Assembly (NCBI GenBank): GCA_938075415.1
Contig: CALJHC010000026.1
Span: 62,001 to 126,000 of the forward strand
Direction: 5' to 3'
From: an uncultured Rubripirellula sp.
GTDB taxonomy: Bacteria; Planctomycetota; Planctomycetia; Pirellulales; Pirellulaceae
Length of the DNA: 64,000 bases
Shown here: positions 1 to 9,458 of the stretch, piece after piece
Position numbering within the stretch: position 1 is the stretch's first letter
How the letters are laid out: the number at the start of each line of letters is the position of its first letter
Translations under genes and position numbers: made by a program
The notes under the pieces: model-generated
What the model was told of the DNA's origin: nothing
The model's input: only the letters and a program-made list of their open reading frames with translations
Database searches by the model: none

Positions 1-942
1 ATTGGAAGTTCAGATGACCTTCGTGTGGGCGATTGGGTTTTAGCGATCGGCAGTCCTTTTGGATTGGATCAAACGGTCACCAGCGGGATTATTAGCGGGA
101 TGCATCGCAGGCAACGCATCATTGCCGACGGAAATGGGCTCGAGGATTTTCTCCAAACGGATGCCGCCATCAATCCCGGCAACTCCGGAGGGCCGTTGGT
201 TAACCTCCGAGGTGAATTAATCGGTATCAACACGGCAATATTGTCTCGCAGTGGCGCAAGCGCTGGCATTGGCTTTGCGATTCCTGTCAGCTTGGCCGAA
301 CCGGTGCTTGATTCGATCATTGAAACAGGAGAGGTTCGTCGAGGATTCTTGGGGGCTCAGGTGGTTGATGTGACTCCCGCAGCGTCGAAGGCCTATGACT
401 TGAAAGTGGACAAGGGTGCTTTGGTTGCGGGTGTCTTGGAGGGTAAGCCAGCATCCATCGCAGGTTTGCAGCCCGGTGACGTTGTCACAAAGATTGACGG
501 TAGGCCGTGCCGCGGTGGGACTCATTTGGTCAATGATGTTGCAGTGCGTCGTCCGGGAACCTCGATCAATCTTGAGGTCAACCGAATGGGAGAAGTTCTC
601 GATTTGAAAGTTGACCTGCAAGAGAGAACCGATGCTGCGATGGCACTGTTTAAATCTGGGGAGATCTTCGGAGCCAAGCTCGTTCCGGTGACTCCTGAAT
701 CGGCTAGAAGGTATGGCTATCGGGGACTCAATCGTGGTTTGATTGTCACTGAAATTGAGCAAGGCAGTGTTGCGGATGATGCTGATTTGCAAATCGGCGA
801 TGTGATTGAGGGTGCAGCGGGAGTTGAGGTGGTTTCTGCTGAGCAACTCTCTGAGATCATTTCACAAGCGAGCCAAGCCGGGCAGGCGGTTCGAATTATT
901 GTTCGAAGGGGCAATTCGCGAATGCTTCTGATGCTCCGTTGA
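1..942 (+). CDS. HtrA/DegP-like serine protease, 5'-truncated by window edge
   Basis: The reading frame is open from base 1 to the TGA at 940-942, so the true start lies upstream of the window. The visible 313 residues hold the end of a trypsin-like S1C domain followed by two PDZ domains. The catalytic serine is in a GNSGGP motif (Ser codon at 184-186); the catalytic His and Asp would lie upstream. PDZ1 covers roughly nt 345-620 and PDZ2 roughly nt 660-942, each with a typical hydrophobic GD(V/I)(V/I) core. The family degrades or refolds damaged periplasmic proteins, and PDZ domains bind exposed C-termini. Two PDZ domains fit DegP/DegQ better than DegS. Without the N-terminus, the signal peptide and the His/Asp residues cannot be checked, so an inactive paralogue is not excluded. 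Confidence 0.9.
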   Translation: MGSSDDLRVGDWVLAIGSPFGLDQTVTSGIISGMHRRQRIIADGNGLEDFLQTDAAINPGNSGGPLVNLRGELIGINTAILSRSGASAGIGFAIPVSLAEPVLDSIIETGEVRRGFLGAQVVDVTPAASKAYDLKVDKGALVAGVLEGKPASIAGLQPGDVVTKIDGRPCRGGTHLVNDVAVRRPGTSINLEVNRMGEVLDLKVDLQERTDAAMALFKSGEIFGAKLVPVTPESARRYGYRGLNRGLIVTEIEQGSVADDADLQIGDVIEGAAGVEVVSAEQLSEIISQASQAGQAVRIIVRRGNSRMLLMLR

Positions 943-1414
943 TGGAGCTTTTAATTCGAGTTTTTGATGAGGGTCTTTTTATCGGTCTGTCGGCATCGGT
1001 TTATCGGTATTGGTTGGTGGGTCGAGGCATGATTACGCGCCTTTGTCATCGTTGAGAGACCGATCTGAAGGGTTGGAGAACAATTCGGGCGGAGTGACTG
1101 GTTGATCTCCTTTGCCTGCGAGGTCGGGTCACACCTGCGAAACGCAGCCGGGCGCGGTCCATTTTCCGTCAGTTCCGGTCACTGCAGGCATGCGGGTGTC
1201 TGGGGCGGGCCAACGGCGTGAGCTTGCCTCAAGGGGTGGTTTCCGAATTTTCCTGACGGTTTAAGGTCTGGGTAGTACCGACCTGGGTCGAATTTGGATG
1301 GGGTTAAATCCTTAGGCACCTTTTGGACGCATTTGTGTCTTGGCAATCGAGGTAATTTGCCCAGTCGACCATCCTCGCGGTTGTCGTTGCCCCATGGATC
1401 GTTAAATTCGGTAT
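943..1414. other. Spacer between the HtrA-like gene and mutL
   Basis: There is no convincing reading frame here. A GC-richer stretch at about 1100-1215 contains a small perfect hairpin (CTGCG-AAA-CGCAG, 1135-1147). I could not assign it to a known RNA family. The mutL promoter is presumably in the last 150 bases, but no clear box stands out. Confidence 0.4.
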
Positions 1415-3529
1415 ATGAGCATTGCCGAACAAAAATTACCTGTGATCCGCCAGTTACCGCCGACGCTGATCAATCAGATCGCCGCGGGAGAAGTGATCGA
1501 ACGTCCAGCTTCAGTTGTCAAGGAGCTGTTGGAGAACAGCATTGATGCTGGGGCGACACGTGTCGAAGTCACGATCAATGGAGGTGGCAGCGAATTAATT
1601 CGCATTAGTGACAACGGTTGTGGGATGACTCCGGAACAGCTGCCACTTGCGGTATCCAGTCACGCAACTAGCAAATTGCCCAGTGATGATTCTCTTTTCC
1701 ACGTGGGGACGCTCGGGTTTCGAGGTGAGGCCTTGGCTTCCATTGGAAGTGTCTCACAACTGACCATCCGCACTCGGACGGCATCGGCGGATTGCGGTTC
1801 CGAGATGGTGGTTCGGGGAGGCGTCGCAGAGCCGCCTGCACCTTGTGGGGCTCCGATTGGAACGGTGATTGAAGTTCGAAACCTGTTCTTCAATACACCG
1901 GTGCGTCACCGGTTTCTGAAAACCGCTCAAACGGAGAAAGGCCATATCGTCGAGGCGTTCACGCGTTTAGCTTTGGGCAATCCCAAGGTTCACTTTGCGC
2001 TAAGCCACAATGGCAAGACTTTGCACGATTTGCCAGCGAGTTCAAATTGGTTGGATCGAATTCATGCTTTTTTTGGTGCCGAGATTTCCGAGTCGTTGAT
2101 CCCAATACACAGCGATGACGGGCAAATTCGGATCAGCGGCCACGTTGGTGATCCCTCGGTCAGCCGAGGCAACAATCGCATGCAGTACCTTTTTCTGAAT
2201 GGTCGACACATACGTGATCGAGCATTGCAGCATGCGTTATCAGAGGCTTATCGAGGGCTTCTGATGGTGGGGCGACATCCAGTTTGTTTCCTTCGGATGG
2301 AAATGCCTGCTGAGATGATCGATGTCAACGTGCATCCGACCAAGCTTGAGGTGCGATTTACGGACAGCGGCAGGGCGTATAGTCGCTTGTTGCAGTCATT
2401 GCGCCATCAATTTCTGACGACAAACTTAACGCAGCGAGTTGGACCCGCCTCGCCAGAGACAATTGACGGTGGTTCTGGTTCTTTGGCAGCGGAGTTGGGA
2501 AAACCACCGGTTGGATCCGTTGAGCATCAGCAAACGCAGGCAATCATCGATTGGGCGAGAACGGGTCGAACCGAAAGGTCCGGCAGCGGTCCTCAAGGTG
2601 CGACGGACAGTAAGAATCCTGCTGCTTTTCAGCCGTTTCCCCCGGTCGGTGGGATGAGTCATCTGCTGACAGAGCAGGAGAATGCGGCGACAGGTGGTAG
2701 AGAGGGTGTGCGTACGCAGCGAGACATCGAAGCGTTTCTCGCAACGGGTCGGCGCAGTGAGGTCAATCGTGGTTTAGAGGCTGCGCCCTGGGATCAATCG
2801 GAACCGGGCGTAAGGAGTTCGTCACCAAGCCTTGATGGAGAGGTCCGTTCGGGTGAGGTAACGCAGGAGGGTGAGGCAACGCAGGATGGTGAGGCAACGC
2901 AGGATATCGACTCATCATCATCGTTGACCCCAAGCGTTAGCTACTTGGGGTTCCAGGTGCATCAGCGATACCTTGTGACTCAAGATGAATCAGGGATGGT
3001 AGTCATTGATCAACATGCTTTGCATGAGCGGGTTCTTTATGAACGCGTTTGCGACCGAGTGCTTGAGCAGGGGCGATCTCTGGAAACACAGCGTTTACTG
3101 GTTCCTGAGCCAGTTTCGCTTACCCCAGCTGAGCGAACTGCCGCGATGGATGCAAAGGATGTGTTGGCCAAGATCGGTATCGAAATCGACGACTTTGGAG
3201 GTGAGACGATTCTTGTGCAGACGTGTCCTGCTATTTTGGGTCGTACTTCACCGGGCGACATGCTGCAAACGTTGCTTGATTCGGTTGTTTCGGCCGGAAA
3301 AAAACCCGATGCCAAGGATCTGCTGAATCACCTCCTTTCAACGATTGCCTGCAAGGCGGCGGTGAAAGCTGGTGATCGTTTGACTCCGGAAGAGATCACC
3401 AGTCTTCTTGAACAGAAAGATCTCTACCATGACACACATCACTGCCCTCATGGTCGTCCCACGTCTCTGTTCTTTAGCCGTGATGAATTGGATCGAATGT
3501 TTGGGCGACTGGGCCCAAGATCGCGTTAG
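1415..3529 (+). CDS. mutL: DNA mismatch repair protein MutL (endonuclease type)
   Basis: A 704-residue MutL. The N-terminal GHKL ATPase has the expected motifs: the KELLENSIDAG helix, DNGCGM and GFRGEAL, followed by the SSHATSK region. A low-complexity linker (about residues 340-500) contains an 18-bp tandem repeat. The C-terminal dimerisation domain carries DQHALHERVLYE starting at residue 532, an exact match to the DQHA(x)2E(x)4E metal-binding endonuclease signature. ACKAAVK and CPHGRP motifs follow. MutL proteins with this motif nick the daughter strand themselves, as in bacteria without MutH. ATG start; the upstream ribosome-binding site is weak. The gene appears monocistronic here. Confidence 0.97.
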   Translation: MSIAEQKLPVIRQLPPTLINQIAAGEVIERPASVVKELLENSIDAGATRVEVTINGGGSELIRISDNGCGMTPEQLPLAVSSHATSKLPSDDSLFHVGTLGFRGEALASIGSVSQLTIRTRTASADCGSEMVVRGGVAEPPAPCGAPIGTVIEVRNLFFNTPVRHRFLKTAQTEKGHIVEAFTRLALGNPKVHFALSHNGKTLHDLPASSNWLDRIHAFFGAEISESLIPIHSDDGQIRISGHVGDPSVSRGNNRMQYLFLNGRHIRDRALQHALSEAYRGLLMVGRHPVCFLRMEMPAEMIDVNVHPTKLEVRFTDSGRAYSRLLQSLRHQFLTTNLTQRVGPASPETIDGGSGSLAAELGKPPVGSVEHQQTQAIIDWARTGRTERSGSGPQGATDSKNPAAFQPFPPVGGMSHLLTEQENAATGGREGVRTQRDIEAFLATGRRSEVNRGLEAAPWDQSEPGVRSSSPSLDGEVRSGEVTQEGEATQDGEATQDIDSSSSLTPSVSYLGFQVHQRYLVTQDESGMVVIDQHALHERVLYERVCDRVLEQGRSLETQRLLVPEPVSLTPAERTAAMDAKDVLAKIGIEIDDFGGETILVQTCPAILGRTSPGDMLQTLLDSVVSAGKKPDAKDLLNHLLSTIACKAAVKAGDRLTPEEITSLLEQKDLYHDTHHCPHGRPTSLFFSRDELDRMFGRLGPRSR
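2852..2905 (+). repeat. Three 18-bp tandem units inside the mutL linker
   Basis: Three consecutive 18-bp copies (GGTGAGGCAACGCAGGAT and variants) encode a G-E-(V/A)-T-Q-(E/D) peptide repeat in the non-conserved linker between ATPase and endonuclease domains. The period is a multiple of three, so the frame is kept. Copies 2 and 3 are identical, which suggests recent duplication. Confidence 0.9.
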
Positions 3530-4060
3530 TTGCCTCCGTCAGCGAATGCCGAATCATTGATGGCATTTCAGGACGTCGTGAAAGAGCGTCTCTGCTTTTG
3601 GTTTCACTTAGTGGATTCTGTCCATTCGGTTTCCACTGCTCTATTGCTTCTTGCTCTATTGCTTCTTGCCAATTCGTGCAAGGATTTCATTGCCAAAAGT
3701 ACCAAAAACCTAGACGGTAATTTGCGACTTGGTTGAGTGCTGTTGGGGAGGAAAGTCGGTTTTCTGGATTCCGGTTTACTTGTTCCTGTCTTGCAGTCTT
3801 CGTGCAAGGGTTAGCTTATCTGACTTGGTGTGCTGCTAAGTTTTCAGATGGTAACTAATGCTCGACGAGTCAACACTCGGTCTTTGCTGCCGCGACGATT
3901 GGATGTTTTCTTGGAATGCCGGTTTGAGTGATTTGTTGTGGTTCAATGCACAGGGAAGAAAATTTTATCCTGCTCACCACTCATTTCTCATACTGCTAAG
4001 ATACTGCGAATGTTACGGTCGAATACCTGGTCCATTCCGTCATGATTGAGGTGCTGTTGC
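3530..4060. other. Spacer after mutL with a 15-bp tandem duplication
   Basis: I see no convincing gene. A short frame starting with TTG directly after the mutL stop is leucine-rich only because it reads through the tandem duplication at 3639-3668. A GAGGAAAGTC string near 3748 resembles the start of RNase P RNA, but nothing else of that RNA follows. Confidence 0.4.
3639..3668. repeat. Perfect 15-bp direct tandem repeat
   Basis: CTCTATTGCTTCTTG occurs twice in immediate succession (3639-3653 and 3654-3668). It is one of several independent short tandem duplications in spacers of this window. Confidence 0.95.
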
Positions 4061-5488
4061 GTGAGTCAAGAAAGAGTAGAACCATCGGCGAATCGTGAGA
4101 ATCCTCAGAATTCAGTGGATTCGAAATGGTATTGTCGAGAGGATTGGCTTGCGGTTTTGGTTGGGCTAACGGTGTTGGGAGCAGCTTTTTTATGTGCTTG
4201 GTCGACGGTTGATTTTGCCGACGGGGAAGCCACGTCGGGGCATCCTTGGAAGTCATGGGTCGGGAAGCCCGGTTCTTGGGTAAATAATCCGTTGGACTCT
4301 TTGCCGTGGGGGCAGGCATGGTCTACGAGTCTAGGGATTTTCTTGGGCCCTCTTGTTGCTTCTCTGGCAGGCTTCGGATTTGCCTGCTGGATGCAGGGGA
4401 AGTCGGTCTCGCGATTCATTGTTGCTTTCCCTGTTGTCTTTCTGCTTGCGGGTTTTGCTTACGTGATGGCGGGTCAGGAAACCGTCAAGAATTTTAATCT
4501 TGAGTATGCCTTGTGGGCACTGACGGTTGGATTACTGATTAGTAATACGCTTGGTGTCCCGAATTGGCTGAGGCCCGCGGTGCTGACCGAACTCTACATT
4601 AAGACGGGGTTAGTCATACTGGGTGCCGAGGTTCTGTGGCATCGGTTGATTGCTTTGGGTTTGCCGGGAATTGCTGTCGCTTGGGTGGTCACCCCGGTTG
4701 TCCTGATAACGACCTATTGGTTTGGCACGCGTATTTTAAAATTGCCAAGTCGGTCACTCGCGATGGTGATTAGCGCAGACATGTCCGTTTGTGGTGTGTC
4801 TGCGGCGATTGCGACTTCAGCGAGTTGCCGAGCGAAGAAAGAAGAGCTTTCGTTTGCCATCGCGATTTCATTGATGTTTACCGTGGTCATGATGGTGGTG
4901 ATGCCGCTTGTGATCGAAACCATTGGACTTGATCCGATTGTGGGTGGCGCGTGGATCGGTGGCACGATTGATTCAACGGGGGCTGTGGTTGCGGCAGGTT
5001 CGAGTTTGGGTGGTCTCGCGGAACAGACCGCTGCAACGGTCAAAATGATTCAAAATATCTTGATTGGAGTGACTGCATTTGGTGTGGCTGTATACTGGGT
5101 CATGTTTGTGGAAAGAGATGTCGACAGCGGTGTACGTCCTGATGCAATGGAAATATGGCGGCGTTTCCCAAAGTTTGTTTTGGGATTCGTTGTTGCCTCT
5201 CTAGCATTCACTCAGCTGAGTCAGATGATTGTTGATGGGGAGTCACTGGTAACGCTAACGGTCAAAGGGGCAACCAAGGGTATGCGAGGATGGTTCTTCT
5301 GCATGGCATTTGTCAGTATCGGCCTGGACACCAAGTTTTCGAATTTAAAACGTCAAATGCAAGGTGGGCGACCGTTAATCCTTTACGTCTGTGGGCAGAC
5401 CCTCAATATTGTGCTTACCCTGCTGATGGCCTACCTCATGTTTGGCATTGTCTTTGCCGACTACATCAGGGAGACGCTCGCAAAATGA
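4061..5488 (+). CDS. YeiH/UPF0324-family membrane transporter (putative sulfate exporter family)
   Basis: About 475 residues with roughly ten hydrophobic segments. It resembles the YeiH family, usually annotated as putative sulfate exporters although substrates are rarely proven. The conserved core includes the glycine-rich SADMSVCGVSAAIA region, the IGGTIDSTGAVVAAG segment and an FVSIGLDT motif near the C-terminus. I chose the GTG at 4061 because GAGGTG lies 7 nt upstream; an in-frame TTG at 4046 would add a cysteine-rich stub. A cytoplasmic N-terminal region of about 25 residues precedes the first membrane segment, and a soluble stretch lies between the first two. The stop overlaps the start of the next gene (ATGA), implying translational coupling. 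Confidence 0.85.
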   Translation: MSQERVEPSANRENPQNSVDSKWYCREDWLAVLVGLTVLGAAFLCAWSTVDFADGEATSGHPWKSWVGKPGSWVNNPLDSLPWGQAWSTSLGIFLGPLVASLAGFGFACWMQGKSVSRFIVAFPVVFLLAGFAYVMAGQETVKNFNLEYALWALTVGLLISNTLGVPNWLRPAVLTELYIKTGLVILGAEVLWHRLIALGLPGIAVAWVVTPVVLITTYWFGTRILKLPSRSLAMVISADMSVCGVSAAIATSASCRAKKEELSFAIAISLMFTVVMMVVMPLVIETIGLDPIVGGAWIGGTIDSTGAVVAAGSSLGGLAEQTAATVKMIQNILIGVTAFGVAVYWVMFVERDVDSGVRPDAMEIWRRFPKFVLGFVVASLAFTQLSQMIVDGESLVTLTVKGATKGMRGWFFCMAFVSIGLDTKFSNLKRQMQGGRPLILYVCGQTLNIVLTLLMAYLMFGIVFADYIRETLAK

Positions 5489-5811
5489 GCAACGTAAAAT
5501 TCCATCCATCGGTTCATCACGACACTTCAGAGCCCAAATCCAGTGTCGTGATCCCGCGAGACGATTTGGGTCGGAGTTTAGTGAGCCGTTGTCGTGCTTT
5601 CTTTTTTGCCCTCTCCTTGCTGGCCATTATTTGGCTGCTGGTGTTGCCAGCGATCGGTAAAATCCCCAGCGTTGATGCGATGATACGCCGGCATGATGCG
5701 GCGGGGATCGATCCGAGTGTCATGTTCTATTCGGAGATAGAGCACTTGGAGTATCGTGATGGAATGCTGCGATTGACAACCGAGGCGGCGGAAGAACGGT
5801 CGCAGTTTTAG
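5485..5811 (+). CDS. Small single-pass membrane protein coupled to the YeiH-like gene
   Basis: A 108-residue protein whose ATG overlaps the TGA of the transporter gene (ATGA at 5485-5488). It has a polar N-terminus of about 35 residues, one strong transmembrane helix (about residues 36-60, FFALSLLAIIWLLVLPAIG) and a short soluble C-terminal part. I recognise no family. The overlap suggests a partner or assembly factor for the transporter, but that is inference. Low similarity to known proteins is expected, so only its position supports a role. Confidence 0.7.
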   Translation: MSNVKFHPSVHHDTSEPKSSVVIPRDDLGRSLVSRCRAFFFALSLLAIIWLLVLPAIGKIPSVDAMIRRHDAAGIDPSVMFYSEIEHLEYRDGMLRLTTEAAEERSQF

Positions 5812-5885
5812 GCAGCAACTTTTCCGGTTCTCATTGTCTTTTCTGGGGAGGCAACTCGGTCCATTCTGATTTGGCAAGTCGTTCC

Positions 5886-7334
5886 CTACTTAACCGAACG
5901 CAGCATTTCCAGCAGCGTGGCGGTGATTTTCTCGGACGCATTTTTCTCAACTCGATTTGTGCCCATCCATGTTTCATAACCGCCAAGGCGATGCTGCCTT
6001 GGTGTTGGCAGGTAACCCCGACTGTCGTTGGCGAGTTCAATGGTGAACGTCTTTTTGAAGGGTGACTTTGCTTTGAGTTCTAATCCGATTTCAGCGAATG
6101 TCTCAAAAGGAATTCCTAGAATCGCCAAGTCGCCAAGGCAAAGGCATTGCAGGGGAATTTCGTACTGATTCGGGCCCAAGTCAAGATTTCTCACCCTGTC
6201 CGCATAGATTTTTTCGTACCGGTGATGCACCGGATCGGTTTCATCTTTTTTGCTGAGCTCACGATGATAATCACGAAGTGATGGATCAGACTTGCGTACC
6301 TTGAGTGGAATCTCACGGTGAATGGATCGGATCGGTATCCAGTCTTGATGCTCAATTTTACGATGTGCTTCTTCAACACGATTGGCGATCAAATCAGCGA
6401 CCTGTTCCATTTTCTCGTAGGGTGCCCATCTTCGACCGTCTCGAGCTCGAAAGTTAATGTTGTTGATGTCACCGCTGGTGCCGTTGCTGAGGATTCCAAC
6501 CATCGGAGGATGAGATGCCTTACTTTGCCCCAGTTTCTTTGTGATCTTCTCAGCGAACAGCCCGAAGTAATCGGCTGAGATTTCTCCGCGGGTAACACCA
6601 CCGACATAATGCAGTGAATAATTTCCGAGAAGGGCTAATTGAGTTCCGTCGATTGCCTGGATGCTCAGCACAGAGATTTCGGGATCAATCGGTCCAGCGG
6701 GTTCAACCAAGGACAGGTGACCGCGCGGAGGATTCATTCGCACTTGATCCACTCCTCCGAAGGGGTTGTGGCGTAGGGTTTCATCTTCAAGGAACCACCT
6801 TCGATTGAACACCTCGCTGGGTTCATCAATGGAACTCCAGCCAATTCGAGCCGGTTCAAGTTGATCGACTGCTTTCTGGACCGCCTGCGCTATGCCCTCA
6901 ATCAAAATTGGACTGTACTTTTCGGTCTGTCCACGCGTGGCTGAATGGGTATGTGTTGCCGCCATCAAGATGTTGGCGGTCAAAATTTCAGTCCGTTCAG
7001 CAATGATTCTTCTGGCTTTGTCGAATTCTTCTCGCCGGATTCCTAGGTTGTCGCAGATCACAATCGCGATACGATTCTCTCCGTCATCCAGGGCAATGCA
7101 TTTTGCAAAAAGCGGGTCGTGGATCTGATTGGCTGGGAAGGGGACAAAACCACCAACCACCATTTCTCCGAGTGGAGGAGTGATTTCAATCGCCGCAGCA
7201 CCAGCGAGTAGCACGCGTTTTAATGGTTTGTCCTCCGCGATTGATTTTTGAATACAGATGAAGGTCAGGAGGACGCATGAAATACCCAGCGGACGAATTG
7301 TGATCATCCATTTCTTCTGAGGTCTGGTATTCAT
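5886..7334 (-). CDS. Secreted neutral/alkaline ceramidase-like protein
   Basis: 482 residues from the ATG at 7334, which has AGGAA about 8 nt upstream; a longer in-frame start at 7472 adds only unconserved sequence. An N-terminal signal peptide (residues 1-35, ending IAEDKP) predicts export. The mature protein begins with an AAAIEITPPLGE strand and contains ATHTHSAT, equivalent to the zinc-binding THTHS region of the neutral/alkaline non-lysosomal ceramidase N-terminal domain. A later ANDSRGYLPT motif also fits. Ceramidases hydrolyse the N-acyl bond of ceramide, but the many planctomycete proteins with this domain lack the ceramidase C-terminal domain and their substrates are unknown. It is convergent with the upstream gene, 74 nt apart. 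Confidence 0.8.
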   Translation of the reverse strand: MNTRPQKKWMITIRPLGISCVLLTFICIQKSIAEDKPLKRVLLAGAAAIEITPPLGEMVVGGFVPFPANQIHDPLFAKCIALDDGENRIAIVICDNLGIRREEFDKARRIIAERTEILTANILMAATHTHSATRGQTEKYSPILIEGIAQAVQKAVDQLEPARIGWSSIDEPSEVFNRRWFLEDETLRHNPFGGVDQVRMNPPRGHLSLVEPAGPIDPEISVLSIQAIDGTQLALLGNYSLHYVGGVTRGEISADYFGLFAEKITKKLGQSKASHPPMVGILSNGTSGDINNINFRARDGRRWAPYEKMEQVADLIANRVEEAHRKIEHQDWIPIRSIHREIPLKVRKSDPSLRDYHRELSKKDETDPVHHRYEKIYADRVRNLDLGPNQYEIPLQCLCLGDLAILGIPFETFAEIGLELKAKSPFKKTFTIELANDSRGYLPTPRQHRLGGYETWMGTNRVEKNASEKITATLLEMLRSVK

Positions 7335-8370
7335 ATTTCTGATTCCTTGATTTGAACATGTGAGAAAGAGATCAGTCCAGAACGGTAATCCGGTTGACTT
7401 TTGGGTTGCTTGCACATGAATCAGTCGATTCAAACGGTGGACATCAATCCTAGGTGGCTTTCGTCTATCCAAGTAACAGTCTTACATAAATGGACAGGCC
7501 GCAGTGGTTTGTGGTTGATATCTAAACATGGGACTCTCAAAAATTGATGCGCTAATGCTACTTTGCTGGTCCATTTCTCTTGCGGTGCTGGTTCATTTAT
7601 CTTGAGAGCATGGTGATGGAAAAGGATTTGGTTTTGTTCTTGCCGGGCGATGCAAGTGGTTCTTAGTTTGGATAATGATTTCCCAAGTTGAATACTGAGA
7701 TGGGAAGTCTACTTAGCAGGTAAGCTCATGTCCCTCGGACTGGGTTGACTTGTGCTTCATTCATTCAGCCAATCTCTGCGAATCAAATGATGTTTGCAAA
7801 ACCTGCATCGACTGATTGCTCGTGAGTTGGAAGCCGTGTTGATTTTCAAGGTGACGCTGGTTTCGGGAAGTGGCCGCAGGATTCTTTCGCTCAATCTTAT
7901 CGTTATTTTGTTAGCTCTCTTTTTTCGTATCAGACAACAAGGATGGAAGCAGATCTTGTGTGTTCGGTCTCTGGTCAAATAACTTTGGCGATTTCTCCAT
8001 TCCCAAAAGTGTTGAACTGTCTCCCGTTGTGGTCACTTTGTCTTCAAGGATTGCAACGCCAAGTTGTTTGGTCGTGGTGGAAATCCGGTTGCTAGTGAGC
8101 GTTCTTTCAGGAAATTTTGATGATTGGCATGCACTTGGGATGGAAAAATAATGTCCAGCAAAGAGGGCAATGAGTGATGGATTGTGTTGGTTTTAACGGG
8201 TTTTTAGCGACAACTGCTTGAAAGATAGAACTTCTTGTGAAATTCGCACCTGAAAATTCAGTGTGTTCCACCTACATTAGGAGGCTGTCAGATCCCCCCA
8301 CTTTGGGACGAGCGTGAGGCATGCGGGGGTCTTCTTTTAATCTTCCCACACTGTTTTTATAGATTCTATT
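7335..8370. other. One-kilobase spacer upstream of the BON-domain gene
   Basis: Frames of about 60-75 codons exist on both strands, but they overlap one another and none has a family signature or good ribosome-binding site. The 3' end holds a hairpin with a T-rich tail (listed separately). The rest shows no structure I can support. Confidence 0.4.
8290..8338 (+). terminator. C-rich/G-rich hairpin with T-rich tail
   Basis: AGA(T)CCCCC at 8290-8298 can pair with GGGGGTCT at 8325-8332, and TTCTTTT follows. It resembles an intrinsic terminator, but no plus-strand gene ends just upstream and the BON-domain gene begins 33 nt later. It may instead be a leader structure of that gene. Confidence 0.4.
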
Positions 8371-8604
8371 GTGATCGATCAGCCACCATTAAGTGAGACC
8401 GTCTCGAATACCCCATCACTCGTCGATCGTGTGATTATCTCTTTGAATCGCCTTGGATATTACCACGTACAGGCCGAGGATCTCGGTGGTGGTAAGGTTC
8501 GACTTTCGGGAACCATTCCCTCTTACGACGAGCGTGCAATTGTCGTGGCAGTGGCACGTACGGTTGCCGGCGTGACTTCGATTGCCTTGAAGCTACGTGT
8601 TTGA
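8371..8604 (+). CDS. Small BON-domain protein
   Basis: A 77-residue protein starting at GTG 8371. Residues 17-77 form a BON domain: an alpha helix (VDRVIISLNRLGYY), then the SGTIPSYDERAIVVAVARTVAGV signature split by the usual glycine turn, and a final strand. BON domains bind phospholipid or other hydrophobic ligands and occur in osmotically induced and secretin-associated proteins. There is no signal peptide, so this one appears cytoplasmic or is recruited by a partner. It stands alone, with no operon neighbours. Confidence 0.75.
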   Translation: MIDQPPLSETVSNTPSLVDRVIISLNRLGYYHVQAEDLGGGKVRLSGTIPSYDERAIVVAVARTVAGVTSIALKLRV

Positions 8605-9248
8605 GACGACCGCCTCATTCCCAATTCGCAGGGTTGAACCTCGGGGATGTCATTGGGACTTTTCTTGACTGAGTTTGCTTTTCGCCAACCAATTTAACCT
8701 GTTACTCAGCTTGGCAAAGTTTAGTTGTGGTCTGGCAACGCTCCAGTACTGTTTTCGATGCTAGGCAGTTGGATGATCACTCAGCATCTCTTCGAGTCGG
8801 TGATTGCTTGGCAGGGTTGCCGCGTTGTTTAGCCGATCCCTCGATCCTTCTAGAACGCAGTTGCTGTTCAGGCATTTTTCTTGTCTGTCCTTGCGCGCGT
8901 GAGGGACTGATAGTTCGATTTAAAGCCGTGCTCCCTACTTTTCCCTGCTGGGCGACTCTTTTAATCCCCTATCTCTAATCCCCTATCTCTAATCTCTTGC
9001 CTCTAATCTCTTCTGCGAAGAAGTCAGCAGTCGAAGAATGCTGCTACCAATTTTGTGATCGAGGTCACGTGAACCAAGGGGGCAACGCTCCATCTTTCGA
9101 TTTTGACGAAGTTTGTCTGATCAGATGCCCTACCGTCTCTGAAATTGGCAGAAGAGTGCAAGCCAAGATGCTGCTTCCTTCGGAGCATCACCGGCACTGT
9201 CTGCCAGCGACCGATTGTGAGGGGGGGATCTCACCGCATCAACGCGGG
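8605..9248. other. Spacer between the BON gene and tRNA-His
   Basis: I see no supported gene. Two frames of 83-86 codons on the plus strand lack recognisable features. The stretch contains a degenerate 14-bp tandem array at 8962-9017. Confidence 0.4.
8962..9017. repeat. Degenerate 14-bp tandem array, four units
   Basis: TAATCCCCTATCTC is repeated perfectly at 8962-8975 and 8976-8989, followed by two diverged units (TAATCTCTTGCCTC, TAATCTCTTCTGCG). The decay along the array suggests old and new duplication steps. Confidence 0.9.
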
Positions 9249-9304
9249 AAAAACTAAGAAGCGGGGTCGGCGATCAACCACGATATTTCGCATTCTTCGC
9301 CGAC
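9249..9304 (-). terminator. Probable terminator of tRNA-His
   Basis: Just downstream of the tRNA on the minus strand, an 8-bp perfect inverted repeat (GTCGGCGA 9266-9273 / TCGCCGAC 9297-9304) has a 23-nt loop. A run of five T (minus strand, 9253-9249) follows about a dozen bases later. The long loop and the delayed T-run make it a weaker intrinsic terminator. Confidence 0.5.
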
Positions 9305-9306
9305 AG

Positions 9307-9381
9307 GGTGGCTGAGGGGACTTGAACCCCCAACCCTCGGAATCACAATCCGATGCTCTAACCAATTGAGCTACAGCCACC
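9307..9381 (-). tRNA. tRNA-His (anticodon GTG)
   Basis: The minus strand folds as a complete tRNA: acceptor GTGGCTG/CAGCCAC, D arm with AGCTCAATTGGTTAGAGC, anticodon arm CGGATTGTGATTCCG, and T arm GGGGTTCAAGTCCCC. The anticodon GTG is complementary to 9344-9346. The extra 5' G at 9381 faces a C discriminator at 9307, the G-1:C73 pair that identifies histidine tRNAs. The 3' CCA is not encoded. Confidence 0.97.
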
Positions 9382-9429
9382 GTATGAGAGTCGGGCTTTC
9401 AAAAATTGAAAACGGGACTACAAAACGAA

Positions 9430-9458
9430 AATTTATCGACCAACGGTCAGTTGGTCAA
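9430..9458 (-). promoter_or_regulatory. Sigma70-type promoter of tRNA-His
   Basis: On the minus strand TTGACC (9458-9453) is separated by 17 bp from TAAATT (9435-9430), close to the housekeeping consensus. Transcription would start about 40 nt before the tRNA. The spacer also holds a 7-bp inverted repeat (GACCAAC/GTTGGTC), which may be coincidence. Confidence 0.55.

Noticed and set aside
3746..3800. GAGGAAAGTC string reminiscent of the start of RNase P RNA
   Set aside because: The conserved continuation (CCGGGC) and all later RNase P signatures are missing in the following 300 bases.
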